DNA from: Bog-756 sp963703145
GTDB taxonomy: Bacteria; Actinomycetota; Acidimicrobiia; Acidimicrobiales; RAAP-2
Assembly (NCBI GenBank): GCA_963703145.1
Contig: OY969793.1
Span: 3,596,001-3,660,000, forward strand
DNA: 64,000 bases
Direction of reading: 5' to 3'
Shown here in pieces: positions 18,099 to 26,673 of this stretch (position 1 is its first letter; the number at the start of each line of letters is the position of its first letter). A program made the position numbers and the translations under genes. The notes under the pieces were generated by a model, which was given only the letters and a program-made list of their open reading frames with translations, did no database searches and was not told where the DNA came from.

Positions 18099-18965
18099 CT
18101 AGCAGCTGTACACCCGCTCAGCATTGCCGGCGAAGAGCTTCTCCCGGGATTCCCTGTCGAATCCGGCAGTCACCGCGCTGAACGTGGCGTAGAGGTCGTC
18201 GAACGTGCCGTACATCGCATCAACGGGGAAATTGCTGGCGAACATGCAGCGGTCGACGCCGAAGGCCCCAATGGCATACTCGAGCCATGGGGTCAGGGCT
18301 TCAGTTCCCACGGACCCGAGGGGCATGGCCAGGCCCGACAGCTTGCACACGACGTTCTCGCCGAGGCCGGCCAGCCTGTCGATGCCGTCCCGCCACTGGG
18401 CGCGCTCGTCATCTGAGTCCGAACGCGGCCAGCCGGTGTGTTCGACGACGATCGACAGTTCGCTGAGGCCCGAGAGCTGCTCCGCCGCCGCTCCGAGTTG
18501 ATCGGTGTGGGCCATCAGTTCGAACAGCAGGTTCCGTTCGGCCAACGTGTGCAGCACCGCGGCGTCGGGGACCGGGCCCTCGTGGATGCCCATGGGACGG
18601 ACCCCACGAAACCGTGGGGCCGCCATCTGCCGGTCGAGGAGCTGTATGGCTTCGGCGGCGGTGTCGGTCGGCGGGAGACCGCCGATGATGGCGTCAGGGC
18701 CGCCGTGCGCCGCCGCATTGGCGTCGAGCTCGATGGTCTCATCGATCGAATTCGGGCCGGTGGCGGCCGCGACATTGACGAACTTCTCGACGTTCCACCG
18801 GGCGGTCTCGGCCCGGTAGGTCGTCACATCGAACTGGCGGTACATCCTCGACGCATCCCCGGCGCCCCCTTTGGGAGGATGCGACAGGTACGGGTACCAA
18901 TCGGTGCGGGCCGGGTCCCACAGATGCACGTGGGCATCGACGATGCGGGTCGGTTGGTCGGTCAC
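18099..18965 (-). CDS. COG3618-type lactonase (amidohydrolase-2 family)
   Basis: This 288-residue TIM-barrel metal hydrolase resembles the COG3618 group, which includes L-fuconolactonase, 2-pyrone-4,6-dicarboxylate lactonase and sulfomuconolactonase. It shows the metal motif RIVDAHVHLWDP at the start, RFRGVRPMGIHEG, SIVVEHTGWPR with the barrel His, and CMFASNFPVDAMYG carrying the conserved Asp. The start is GTG 18965, overlapping the stop of the SDR gene (GTGA), so it is the last gene of a coupled three-gene operon. Since the first gene makes a Baeyer-Villiger monooxygenase, whose products are lactones or esters, ring opening of that lactone is the natural inference. Confidence 0.78.
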   Translation of the reverse strand: MTDQPTRIVDAHVHLWDPARTDWYPYLSHPPKGGAGDASRMYRQFDVTTYRAETARWNVEKFVNVAAATGPNSIDETIELDANAAAHGGPDAIIGGLPPTDTAAEAIQLLDRQMAAPRFRGVRPMGIHEGPVPDAAVLHTLAERNLLFELMAHTDQLGAAAEQLSGLSELSIVVEHTGWPRSDSDDERAQWRDGIDRLAGLGENVVCKLSGLAMPLGSVGTEALTPWLEYAIGAFGVDRCMFASNFPVDAMYGTFDDLYATFSAVTAGFDRESREKLFAGNAERVYSC

Positions 18966-20626
18966 CGAGCCGCCGAACCTGATGGGTCGTCGGTGACGCC
19001 AAGGATTTCCTGGAGCGTGGCATCGAGCCACTCGGGTACAGCCGGTCCGCCGTAGGTCACAGCGCCGACCGGCCGAGGGTGGCCCCGAAGGCCGAGCCAA
19101 CCGCGGCCAACGACCAGCTCGGCGCCGGCCAGAGTCGCAGCGTCAGGGTGGCTGAGCAGATGGGCGACGAGTTGACCAGCCGGCTGCCCCCCGTCGGCCT
19201 CGGTGACCTCCATGCTCGCCGCGAAGGCCGTGACGCGACCCTCTGTCGACGTGCTGGCGATGCGAGCGAACTGCGCAGCGGCCTGTGCCCGGCTGCGGCC
19301 TCCTGCGGAGTTGGCATCCGAAAGGGTCATCAACTGCACCGGCCGGTCAATGCTGGCGGCGTAGTCGGCCGCGGCTCTCGCCCATCCGGCATCAGTGTGG
19401 ATGTCTCCGACGATCCCTCGGTGCTCGGCGAGTGTCGTTTGCCATCCCTCAGGCGAGGTGGTCGCCGGCGGATGGTCGGCCGCGGCCAGAACAACGGCAT
19501 CGATCGTCCCGACGGACGAGACCACCGCCTCCAGGGCCCTGGCGGCAGCGCCGAAGCCATGGGCCACATCGACGATGTGGCAGGTTACAGCCCGAGCCTC
19601 GAGCGCGGCGGTGACCGTCTTTGCCAGTTGCGGCCGGTCACTGACGACGACACAGCTCCGCACCGGAGACGGTGCCGCCTCGGCTGTGGCCACCTCGTCG
19701 AAGATCGGTCCGAACCGAGGATTGCCGCCACCATCGGTCGCCTGGTTGGTCTCGGCTGTGGCGAAGGCCCGAGGGAGCACGGCCTCGAGTACCCGGTCGA
19801 GGGAGACCGCCCCGTCGCTGCGCACCACCTCCAGCAGGCGGGGCTGGTCGATGACCGCTACCTCTGAACCGCCGGCGAAGAGGACCTGGCCGCTGCACCA
19901 TCCGAACCCGTCACCGGCAAGGTGCGCTCCGAGGGGCCCGAGGTCCTCGGGACCCGGCATCGAGGCAAACAAGGAAAGCCCGCCACCCCCACCGGCCAGC
20001 CCGGCCTTGCGGGCCCGCTCGGCCGCCGCCGCCACCATCCGGGTGGCGGCAATCGGTGACATGGCATTGACGGTCACGCCCGGAGGCGCCTGCCGGCCGA
20101 GCTGCCAGGTGAGCGACGCCACGGCTCGTTTTGCACAGCTGTACGCGCCAGCATCGGCTGCCCGCCATCCCGACCCGGAGGTGACGCCGATGATGCGCCC
20201 GTGCCCGGCGGCAGCCATGAGAGGCAGGGCGGCCTTGAGAACGTTGAGGTAGCCCCCGAGATGGACGCCGAGCACCGCCAGCCAGTCCTCTTCGGTACCC
20301 CGCCCGAAGTAGGTCTGGCGGGTGATACCGGCAACGTTGACGACGGCATCGAGCCCGCCGTGCTCGGCGGCCAGCTGCTGGAACAGGTCGCGCACCGCCT
20401 CACCGTCGGTCACCGACGCCGAGGAGGCCCGGGCTGAACCGCCGGCCGCCAGGATGCGGCCGGCGGTGGTCTCCTCCGACTCCGGGAGTTGCTCAGAGCC
20501 GTCGAGGGTCACGAGAGGGTCGACGGTGACTACGAACCACCCCCCGCGCCCGAGCTCTTCGGCGATGGCGGCTCCGATCCCGCCCCCGCCGCCGGTCACG
20601 ACGGCGACCCGCTGACGCGTGCTCAC
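18962..20626 (-). CDS. Double-domain SDR, second domain degenerate
   Basis: This protein of 554 residues, twice the usual SDR size, starts at GTG 20626, which overlaps the stop of the monooxygenase gene. Domain one (about 1-270) is a complete SDR: VAVVTGGGGGIGAAIAEEL, NVAGI, VTSGSGWR and YSCAK as Tyr/Lys. Domain two (about 320-540) has the SDR-like beta-alpha rhythm (SCVVVSDRPQLAKTVTAALE, DAVVLAAAD, PVQLMTLSDANS) but no glycine-rich cofactor loop and no YxxxK, so it looks structural or regulatory. In the operon it probably interconverts the alcohol and the ketone used by the monooxygenase. The substrate is unknown. Confidence 0.82.
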   Translation of the reverse strand: MSTRQRVAVVTGGGGGIGAAIAEELGRGGWFVVTVDPLVTLDGSEQLPESEETTAGRILAAGGSARASSASVTDGEAVRDLFQQLAAEHGGLDAVVNVAGITRQTYFGRGTEEDWLAVLGVHLGGYLNVLKAALPLMAAAGHGRIIGVTSGSGWRAADAGAYSCAKRAVASLTWQLGRQAPPGVTVNAMSPIAATRMVAAAAERARKAGLAGGGGGLSLFASMPGPEDLGPLGAHLAGDGFGWCSGQVLFAGGSEVAVIDQPRLLEVVRSDGAVSLDRVLEAVLPRAFATAETNQATDGGGNPRFGPIFDEVATAEAAPSPVRSCVVVSDRPQLAKTVTAALEARAVTCHIVDVAHGFGAAARALEAVVSSVGTIDAVVLAAADHPPATTSPEGWQTTLAEHRGIVGDIHTDAGWARAAADYAASIDRPVQLMTLSDANSAGGRSRAQAAAQFARIASTSTEGRVTAFAASMEVTEADGGQPAGQLVAHLLSHPDAATLAGAELVVGRGWLGLRGHPRPVGAVTYGGPAVPEWLDATLQEILGVTDDPSGSAAR

Positions 20627-22461
20627 GAGGTCGTCGACCGAGCCTCGAGCTCCAGGCCCTCGAATTGGGCAGCCTCGAGCCACTGTTCGAGCAGTTCCCG
20701 GTAGCCGAACCAATCGCCCAGCCCTCGGCCGAAATTTCCATTCCGAGGGTTGTTCGCCTCGGGATGGCCCTCGTTGTTGATGCGCGAGGGGGTGCAGGCA
20801 GACATCACCGAGCTGCTGTCGACGAAGGAGTCGAGGATCTTCTGGGTCCACTCGGCCTCGGCCTCGGCGCTCACCTCGAACACCTCGATGCCCCGATCCT
20901 CGAGCAGTCCTACGGCACCCCCGACGAACTCCGCACCGAGGACGGCCAGCTGTGTGTAGTTGACCGTCACCACTGCCTGCTGGCCCGGGGCCGGCATGAC
21001 GAACATGTTGGGGAAACTGCGAATCATCATCCCGAAGAGGCTGGCCGCACCATCGGCCCACTTCTCGGCCAGGGTGACGCCGCCCCGCCCGACGATGTCG
21101 TGGCCGACGCGGCGGGCCAGGGGGGTGAGCTCCCGCTCGAATCCGGTGCCGTAGATGACACAGTCGACCTCATACTGCTTGCCGTCGACGACCGGGCCCC
21201 GCTCGGTGAACCGATCGATTCCCGCGGGACAGTCGATCAGAGTCACATTGGGATTGTTGAAGGCCAGGAGGTACTCGTCGTGGAAGCAGGGCCGCTTGCA
21301 GAGATATCGGTAGTAGGGCTTCAGGATCTCGGCCGTATCCGGGTCGGCAACCAGGTCATCGATCCGGCCTCGGTGTGCTTCCATGACCGAATAGTCGAGC
21401 TCCTCGGCGGCGCGCAGGTACTCGTCGATGGTCATCCCCTCTGATCGGGGGGGGTGCTGGACCGGGCCGTAGTGGCGCGTCCATCCGTCGTCGACCTGAT
21501 CGATGTCGACCGGTTTACCCATCAAAATCGCCTGGAAGTTGTCCATTCTGGACCGCTGCCAGTTCGGCTGGAGGCCGTGGGCGAAATCGGGATCGGTGGG
21601 CCGGTTGCCCCGTTCGCCGATGGCCGACGGCGTCCGTTGGAACACATAGAGGTGCTCGGCCGCCTCGGCCAGCGGCGGCACGCACTGGATACCGCTCGCA
21701 CCGGTGCCGACGAGGGCCACGACCTTGTCGGCCAAGCCGGTGAGCGGCTGGTCGGGCCCACCGCCGGTATAGGTGTAGTCCCACCGGGCCGTGTGGAACG
21801 AGTGCCCGGCGAAGTCCTCCATCCCCGGGATGTCCGGAAGCTTCAAGAGATTCAGGATCCCGACGGCCAGCACGTACCAACGGCTGCTGATCTCGTCGCC
21901 ACGGTCGGTGTGGATCCGCCACCGGGATGCGTGGTCGTCCCACTCGGCGCGGGTAACCCCGGTGTGGAACAGCGCGTCGGCGCCGAGGGCGGACCGGTCG
22001 GCGATCGCCTCGAGGTGCTCTCGGATCTCCTGGCCGAACGCGTAGCGCCGGGTGGGTGTGTAGCCGAGCTCTTCGAGCATCGGGAGATAGATGTACGACT
22101 CGACGTCACACATCACGCCTGGGTAGCGGTTCCAGTACCACGTGCCTCCGATTCCGCCGGCCTGGTCGACGATGCGGATGCGCTCGACCCCGGCCTCGCG
22201 GAGCTGGGTCCCGGCCAGGACGCCGGCGATCCCACCTCCTACGATCACGACGTCGACCTCGTCGTGCACCGGTTGGCGTTCGGTGAATGGCGTAAACGGG
22301 TCGTCACGGTAGGACGCGAAGTGATCGTCGGTCCGGAGATCGCGGATGTCGGCCCGACCGGGGACCAGACGCTTGTCACGCTCGCCGAGATACTTGGCGC
22401 GGACGATCTCGGGGTCGTAGCCCGCGGCTCCACCTGATGAGCCGGTCTCTTCTCGGGCCAC
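20623..22461 (-). CDS. Baeyer-Villiger flavin monooxygenase (class I type)
   Basis: This 612-residue FAD/NADPH enzyme inserts oxygen next to a ketone to give an ester or lactone. It has the FAD loop VVIVGGGIAGVLAG (about residue 75), GGTWYWNRYPGVMCDVES, the Baeyer-Villiger fingerprint FAGHSFHTARWD, and a second Rossmann loop ALVGTGASGIQ for NADPH. About 70 residues precede the FAD domain, as in several actinobacterial class I enzymes. The start is GTG 22461 behind a strong AGGAGGGG site. It is the first gene of a coupled operon with a double SDR and a lactonase, and is divergent from an acyl-CoA ligase. Cyclic or steroid ketones are plausible substrates. Confidence 0.9.
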   Translation of the reverse strand: MAREETGSSGGAAGYDPEIVRAKYLGERDKRLVPGRADIRDLRTDDHFASYRDDPFTPFTERQPVHDEVDVVIVGGGIAGVLAGTQLREAGVERIRIVDQAGGIGGTWYWNRYPGVMCDVESYIYLPMLEELGYTPTRRYAFGQEIREHLEAIADRSALGADALFHTGVTRAEWDDHASRWRIHTDRGDEISSRWYVLAVGILNLLKLPDIPGMEDFAGHSFHTARWDYTYTGGGPDQPLTGLADKVVALVGTGASGIQCVPPLAEAAEHLYVFQRTPSAIGERGNRPTDPDFAHGLQPNWQRSRMDNFQAILMGKPVDIDQVDDGWTRHYGPVQHPPRSEGMTIDEYLRAAEELDYSVMEAHRGRIDDLVADPDTAEILKPYYRYLCKRPCFHDEYLLAFNNPNVTLIDCPAGIDRFTERGPVVDGKQYEVDCVIYGTGFERELTPLARRVGHDIVGRGGVTLAEKWADGAASLFGMMIRSFPNMFVMPAPGQQAVVTVNYTQLAVLGAEFVGGAVGLLEDRGIEVFEVSAEAEAEWTQKILDSFVDSSSVMSACTPSRINNEGHPEANNPRNGNFGRGLGDWFGYRELLEQWLEAAQFEGLELEARSTTS

Positions 22462-22484
22462 CGATCCCCTCCTGGCATGGTTCT

Positions 22485-22534
22485 CTATCTAGCGGATAGC
22501 CGCCACCCTGTTCCGGAAAATGGTCGTTGTCAAG
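22485..22534 (-). promoter_or_regulatory. Candidate promoter and operator of the monooxygenase operon
   Basis: On the minus strand TTGACA (22534-22529) is followed after 17 bases by CAGGGT. The inverted repeat CTATC-TAGCG-GATAG (22485-22499) covers the expected transcription start. A repressor bound there would block initiation. Motifs seen; function inferred. Confidence 0.4.
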
Positions 22535-22609
22535 TGGCGCCGCCGGTAGGGTTGCGGCCACTGGCGGGGCAGTGGATCTGGGCGCAGCGCGCCGGGAGGG
22601 AGACGTTCG

Positions 22610-24100
22610 ATGAGCGCACGGGGGATTTCGGCCATTGCCGCCGAGACGCCGGACCGTCTGGCCATCGTGGCCGGCGACGAGAGGATCACCTTCGGCGAAC
22701 TCGATGCCGCCGCCAACCGCTGGGCCAACTACTTCGCGGCCCGGGGCGTCCGTCACGGGGACCGGATCGGCGTGATGCTCGGGAACCGGCCGGAGGTGTT
22801 CGCCTGCTGGTACGGGGCCGGCCGGGTGGGCGCCATGATCGTGCCCATCAGCTACCGGTTTACCCCCGCCGAGGTGGCCTACCTGCTGGAGGACTCCGGG
22901 TCGGTGGCGTTCGTGTACGAGGATCCCGCCGTCGTGGACGGGGCTGTGGCGGGTACCTCGGACGGGGTGATCCCGGTGGCGGTGGACGATCCTGAGGTCG
23001 CGGCGTCCTCGGCCGACACCTTGGTCGAGGAGTTCCTCGGCTCCATCCCGGTGCACATGTACTACACGTCGGGTACCACAGGTCGCCCGAAGGGGATCAC
23101 CCGAGCCCGCCCGGTCCCGGCGCGCGAGCTCCCACCTCAGCCCTTCGCCGAGTACTGGGGGTTCCAAAGAGACGACGTGCACCTCCTGTGTGGGCCCTCG
23201 TACCACGCCGCACCTGGGAATTACGCCCTGATGCACCTCAACGAGGGGGCCGCGGTCGTGATCATGGACCGGTTCTCCGCCGATGAGTGCCTGTCCCTCA
23301 TCGAGCGTGAGCGGGTGACCACGACCCATATGGTCCCGGCCAATTTCGTCCGCATCCTCGAGGCCGACTGGGCCGCCTTCGACCGCTCCAGCATGCGCAA
23401 GATCCTCCACGCCGCCGCACCCTGCCCGGTTCCCGTGAAGCGACGCATCATGGAGGTGTTCCCTCCTGGCACCATCTGGGAGTACTTCGGGATGAGCGAG
23501 GGCTTCGGCACCACCATCTCCCCCGACGAGTGGCTGGCCAAGCCGGGCAGCGTGGGCCGGCCGTTTCCCGGCCTGTCGTTGCGCATCGTCGGTGACGACG
23601 GGTCCGAGCTCGGCCCCGGGGAGGTGGGCACCATCTATGTGTCGTCGTTCCCCACCCATCGGTTCAGCTACCACAACGCCGAGCAGAAGACCGCTGAGGC
23701 CTGGAAGGACGACTTCTTCACGGTGGGTGACCTCGGGTACGTCGACGAGGACGGCTACCTGTTCGTGTCCGACCGGCGCGTCGACCTCATCTTGAGCGGT
23801 GGGGTGAACATCTATCCCGCCGAGATCGAACAGGCCATGGCCGAGCACCCCGGCGTGGTGGACTCTGCGGTGTTCGGCCTCCCCGACGAGCGAATGGGTC
23901 AACAGGTCTTCGCCCTGGTCGAGCCCCGCCCCGGGGCGGCCCTCACCGAGGGGGCGTTGCTGGAGTACCTCTCGGACCACCTGGCCCGGTACAAGCTGCC
24001 CCGACGGATCGAATTCGTGGAGGAGCTGCCGCGCGAGCCGAACGGCAAGGTCCTGAAGCGCCGGCTCCGTGACGAGTGGTTGGATCGGGGGGTTCCATGA
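22610..24100 (+). CDS. AMP-forming acyl-CoA ligase (FadD-like)
   Basis: This 496-residue ANL-superfamily ligase activates a carboxylic acid with ATP and CoA. Motifs in order are MYYTSGTTGRPKGI (P-loop), YFGMSEGFG (A5), DLGYVDEDGYLFVSDR (A7/A8 hinge), SGGVNIYPAEIE and LPREPNGKVLKR with the catalytic Lys. ATG 22610 follows GGGAGGG. TTGTCA and TAGGGT lie upstream, with the promoter region shared with the divergent monooxygenase operon. Its stop overlaps the next gene's ATG (ATGA). It is well placed to activate the hydroxy-acid released by the lactonase, but this link is inference. Confidence 0.9.
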   Translation: MSARGISAIAAETPDRLAIVAGDERITFGELDAAANRWANYFAARGVRHGDRIGVMLGNRPEVFACWYGAGRVGAMIVPISYRFTPAEVAYLLEDSGSVAFVYEDPAVVDGAVAGTSDGVIPVAVDDPEVAASSADTLVEEFLGSIPVHMYYTSGTTGRPKGITRARPVPARELPPQPFAEYWGFQRDDVHLLCGPSYHAAPGNYALMHLNEGAAVVIMDRFSADECLSLIERERVTTTHMVPANFVRILEADWAAFDRSSMRKILHAAAPCPVPVKRRIMEVFPPGTIWEYFGMSEGFGTTISPDEWLAKPGSVGRPFPGLSLRIVGDDGSELGPGEVGTIYVSSFPTHRFSYHNAEQKTAEAWKDDFFTVGDLGYVDEDGYLFVSDRRVDLILSGGVNIYPAEIEQAMAEHPGVVDSAVFGLPDERMGQQVFALVEPRPGAALTEGALLEYLSDHLARYKLPRRIEFVEELPREPNGKVLKRRLRDEWLDRGVP

Positions 24101-24594
24101 CCGCCGCGGAACCGTCCAACGACGCCATCACCGCGGACCGGGCGACGCCGACCAACGATGCGATGCCCTCCCGCACGGCCGGGGCTGGACTTCCGCCGGG
24201 CCACGCCTTCGAGGCCTTCGACATGCGAGTCGTCGAGGTCGAGGGCGCCGACTGGGCCCTGGAGATGGACGTCACCCCCAAGGTCGTGAACGGTTCGGGG
24301 GTGCTTCAAGGCGGACTCCTCGCCACCCTCATCGACATGGTGGCCGGCACCGCCCTGCTGCGTGGTGAGTCCCCCTACGAGCGGGCGGCCACCAGCGAAC
24401 TCCAGATGAGTTTTCTCGACGGCGCCCGGGTCGGGCCAGTGGTGGCCATCGCCCAGGTACTGCGTCGTGGCCACCGGACTGCGGTGGTCCGGGTGGACGT
24501 CCTCGACCGGGGTGCGAACGACCGGCACGTGGCCACGGCAACGCTTACGTTTGCCGTACGGGGGCCACGTCAGACGACTTCGGCCGAGGGGTAG
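24097..24594 (+). CDS. Hotdog-fold thioesterase (PaaI-like)
   Basis: This 165-residue single-hotdog thioesterase of the PaaI/4HBT group has the active-site helix GVLQGGLLATLIDMVAGTAL, the SELQMSFLDGAR strand and HVATATLTFAVRG at the end. ATG 24097 overlaps the stop of the acyl-CoA ligase (ATGA), so the pair is probably co-translated. A ligase with its own thioesterase suggests proofreading or CoA release within one pathway. The N-terminal ~30 residues are low in conservation. It converges closely on the gene at 24604. Confidence 0.82.
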   Translation: MTAAEPSNDAITADRATPTNDAMPSRTAGAGLPPGHAFEAFDMRVVEVEGADWALEMDVTPKVVNGSGVLQGGLLATLIDMVAGTALLRGESPYERAATSELQMSFLDGARVGPVVAIAQVLRRGHRTAVVRVDVLDRGANDRHVATATLTFAVRGPRQTTSAEG

Positions 24595-24603
24595 GGCCCG
24601 CCG

Positions 24604-25350
24604 TCAGTCGTTTCCTGGCCCGAATCGTTCCACGTCCGACTCGACCAGTGATTCGAAGGGGGCCGCCAGGACCAGCTCCGAGGGTGCGCCGGCCCAGCAT
24701 TGTGTCACCGCCTCGGACAGCCGCCCACCGGCTGGGGCCGGTTCGTCGTCGAGGTAGCAGACGGTGAAGCGGTATCGGCCCTCGGAGAACATGTCGCGTC
24801 GGATCTCGGGTGACGTGGCGTAGGCCCACGCTCCGGCCACACCGGGCACATCCACCAGGGTCGGCAGGATGTCGGTGTGCAGGCGTTGGATGAATCCGTC
24901 CTGGGGCGACGTGTCGTCTGGTCGCTCGACGATCAGATACGCGCCCCGGTGGGGGCGGAAGGGGATGACTTCGGGCGATACCAGAACCCGGGGGGCGGCA
25001 ATGGTCTCCAGCAGGCGCAGGCCACCCCGGTACTCCGAGGGTAGGGCGTGGGAGTAGCGGCCCAGTTCGGCCAGGTGACGTCCCAGCATGAAGAACTCGT
25101 CGAGGGTCTCGTGCACCGGGTTTCCCATCAGATACAGGACCACGTGCTCGACCAGGGCCCACGTGTCCACCTCGGCGGCGCGCACGGCCCGACAGTCCGG
25201 GGTCGACGCCCAGCGCTGTCCCAGGAGCAGCCCAGGGAGCCGGTATTGCTCGGGCATGTGGTCCAGCTGGTGCCATCGCAGGTAGGGACGATCGTCCCCG
25301 GTCGTCGAATGGTGGGTCAGCGAGAAGAATCCGATCTTGACGCGGTTCAA
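24604..25350 (-). CDS. Dimeric alpha/beta-barrel (EthD-like) protein of unknown function
   Basis: This 248-residue protein starts at TTG 25350, for which AAGGGGGA sits 4-5 bases upstream; no ATG or GTG fits near the start of similarity. The sequence opens VKIGFFSLTHHST and then has YLRWHQLDHMPEQYRLPGLL, the pattern of EthD-like ferredoxin-fold proteins (W-H-x-x-x-H-x-P). The second half (AYLIVERPDD onward) seems to form another alpha/beta unit with WAYATSPEIRRDMF. No catalytic motif is seen. It follows the alpha/beta hydrolase gene by 53 bases on the same strand. Function is not assigned; fold call is moderate. Confidence 0.6.
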   Translation of the reverse strand: MNRVKIGFFSLTHHSTTGDDRPYLRWHQLDHMPEQYRLPGLLLGQRWASTPDCRAVRAAEVDTWALVEHVVLYLMGNPVHETLDEFFMLGRHLAELGRYSHALPSEYRGGLRLLETIAAPRVLVSPEVIPFRPHRGAYLIVERPDDTSPQDGFIQRLHTDILPTLVDVPGVAGAWAYATSPEIRRDMFSEGRYRFTVCYLDDEPAPAGGRLSEAVTQCWAGAPSELVLAAPFESLVESDVERFGPGND

Positions 25351-25403
25351 CGGGTCCCCCTTGTGCTGGTCGGTGCTGTGCTGTCGCCGGTCATGTCCGT
25401 GGG

Positions 25404-26264
25404 CTACGCGATGGTGGGCAGGATCTCATCGCGCAAGAAGGTGATCACGGCGTCGGAGAAGACGTCGTTGCGGTCTCCAGCGATCATGTGCGAGGCACCG
25501 GCCACATCAACCACGGTGGCATCGGGCATGGCTGCCTTGAAGTGGTCGACGCCTTCTTGGTTCACGACGTCGCTCAACAACCCTCGCACCAGCATGGTGG
25601 GCACATGGATGTTGTTGACGGCGACATCCAACAGGCCGGCCAGACGGTCGGGAACGACCTCGGTGCGCCCCTGGCCGATGAAGGCCGGGTCCCAGTGCCA
25701 GTACCAGCGACCGTCCCGCTGGCGGAGGACCTTGGCCAATCCGCTCGGATTGACCCGACGGGTCCGTTGGGGCGTATATGCGGCGATGGCGTCGGCGGCC
25801 TCCTCGAGGGTGTCGAAGCCCCCGAGGCCCGACTCCATGAACGTCCGGATCCGCTGGATCCCCACGTCATTGGTCTTCGGGGTGATGTCGACGAGGACGA
25901 GCCCGCACGAGACGGTCCGATCACTGGTGCCCTCGGCCAGCAGGGCCGACATACCACCCAATGACGCGCCGACCAGCACCGGCGGCCGCCCCAACTGGTC
26001 GACGACGGCCACGACGTCTCCGCCGAATGCGGTGAAGGAGTAGTCGCGGTTGGGGGCCCACTGGCTGTCCCCGTGACCGCGTAGGTCGAGCGCCACCGTG
26101 CGCCACCCCTGGGAGGCGACCTTCTCGGCCGTCGAACCCCATGCGTGACGGGTCTGTCCGCCGCCGTGGAGGAGGAGAACCGGCCACGCGTCGGGATCGC
26201 CCCAGACGTCGGCCACCAACTGCAGGCCTTCGAAACCCTCGAACTCGACTCGCTGACCGTCCAC
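25404..26264 (-). CDS. Alpha/beta hydrolase
   Basis: This alpha/beta-hydrolase of about 286 residues has the oxyanion-hole loop LLLHGGGQTRHAW, the nucleophile elbow VGASLGGMSALLA, DLRGHGDS and a late catalytic His in VAGASHMIAGD with an acid in LLSDVVNQEG. The start is uncertain: GTG 26264 begins the conserved VDGQRVEFEG part and was chosen, but no strong ribosome site precedes it. Family members include esterases, C-C hydrolases and epoxide hydrolases. It is divergent from the ferredoxin at 26358 and appears co-transcribed with the EthD-like gene. Confidence 0.82.
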   Translation of the reverse strand: MDGQRVEFEGFEGLQLVADVWGDPDAWPVLLLHGGGQTRHAWGSTAEKVASQGWRTVALDLRGHGDSQWAPNRDYSFTAFGGDVVAVVDQLGRPPVLVGASLGGMSALLAEGTSDRTVSCGLVLVDITPKTNDVGIQRIRTFMESGLGGFDTLEEAADAIAAYTPQRTRRVNPSGLAKVLRQRDGRWYWHWDPAFIGQGRTEVVPDRLAGLLDVAVNNIHVPTMLVRGLLSDVVNQEGVDHFKAAMPDATVVDVAGASHMIAGDRNDVFSDAVITFLRDEILPTIA

Positions 26265-26344
26265 GGACTCATGGTGGCACGAATCGTGGCCGTGACACCG
26301 GCTGGGTCCCCGGCGCGTCGAATGCCGGTGCGCTGGCACCTGGG

Positions 26345-26350
26345 TACACT
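26345..26350 (+). promoter_or_regulatory. -10 element for a leaderless ferredoxin transcript
   Basis: TACACT ends 7 bases before the ATG at 26358 and no ribosome-binding site precedes that ATG. This spacing places the transcription start at the start codon. Inferred from the TANNNT pattern common in actinobacteria. Confidence 0.45.
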
Positions 26351-26357
26351 GCTCTCC

Positions 26358-26549
26358 ATGCGGGTGATCGTCGACTTCGACCTCTGTGAATCCAACGCCT
26401 TGTGCATGGCCGCCGCGCCCGAAGTTTTCGAAGTGCGGGACGACGACTTCCTCTACGTGCTCCAGGAGGAGCCGCCCGAGGAACTGCGGGACAAGGTCCG
26501 GGCCGCGGCACGGGCCTGCCCCAAGGTGGCCATCACCGTCGTCGACTAG
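26358..26549 (+). CDS. Small [3Fe-4S]-type ferredoxin
   Basis: This 63-residue ferredoxin is of the actinobacterial P450-partner type. Cluster ligands are CESNALC (C-x5-C) near residue 12 and a late RACPKVAI cysteine-proline, i.e. three cysteines, which fits a single 3Fe-4S cluster. An Ala occupies the position where a 4Fe-4S protein would have a fourth cysteine. The ATG at 26358 has no ribosome site but is preceded by TACACT, so it may be leaderless. It could deliver electrons to the P450s at 29348 and 42159; this is inferred from family and distance. Confidence 0.85.
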   Translation: MRVIVDFDLCESNALCMAAAPEVFEVRDDDFLYVLQEEPPEELRDKVRAAARACPKVAITVVD

Positions 26550-26673
26550 ACCCGAGGCCCGGGTGGGACGCGTCGCTCGGGCATGCCAGCGTGGCCTCAC
26601 CAGGACCGATCGATCCGAGGGTCGTTGATCGCTCACGGGACGACCCGCACGACCACGAAGGGGGACCTACACG

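Noticed and set aside
20627..21061. N-terminal extension of the double SDR
   Set aside because: It overlaps the monooxygenase C-terminus; GTG 20626 with a GTGA overlap and the Rossmann motif right after it mark the true start.
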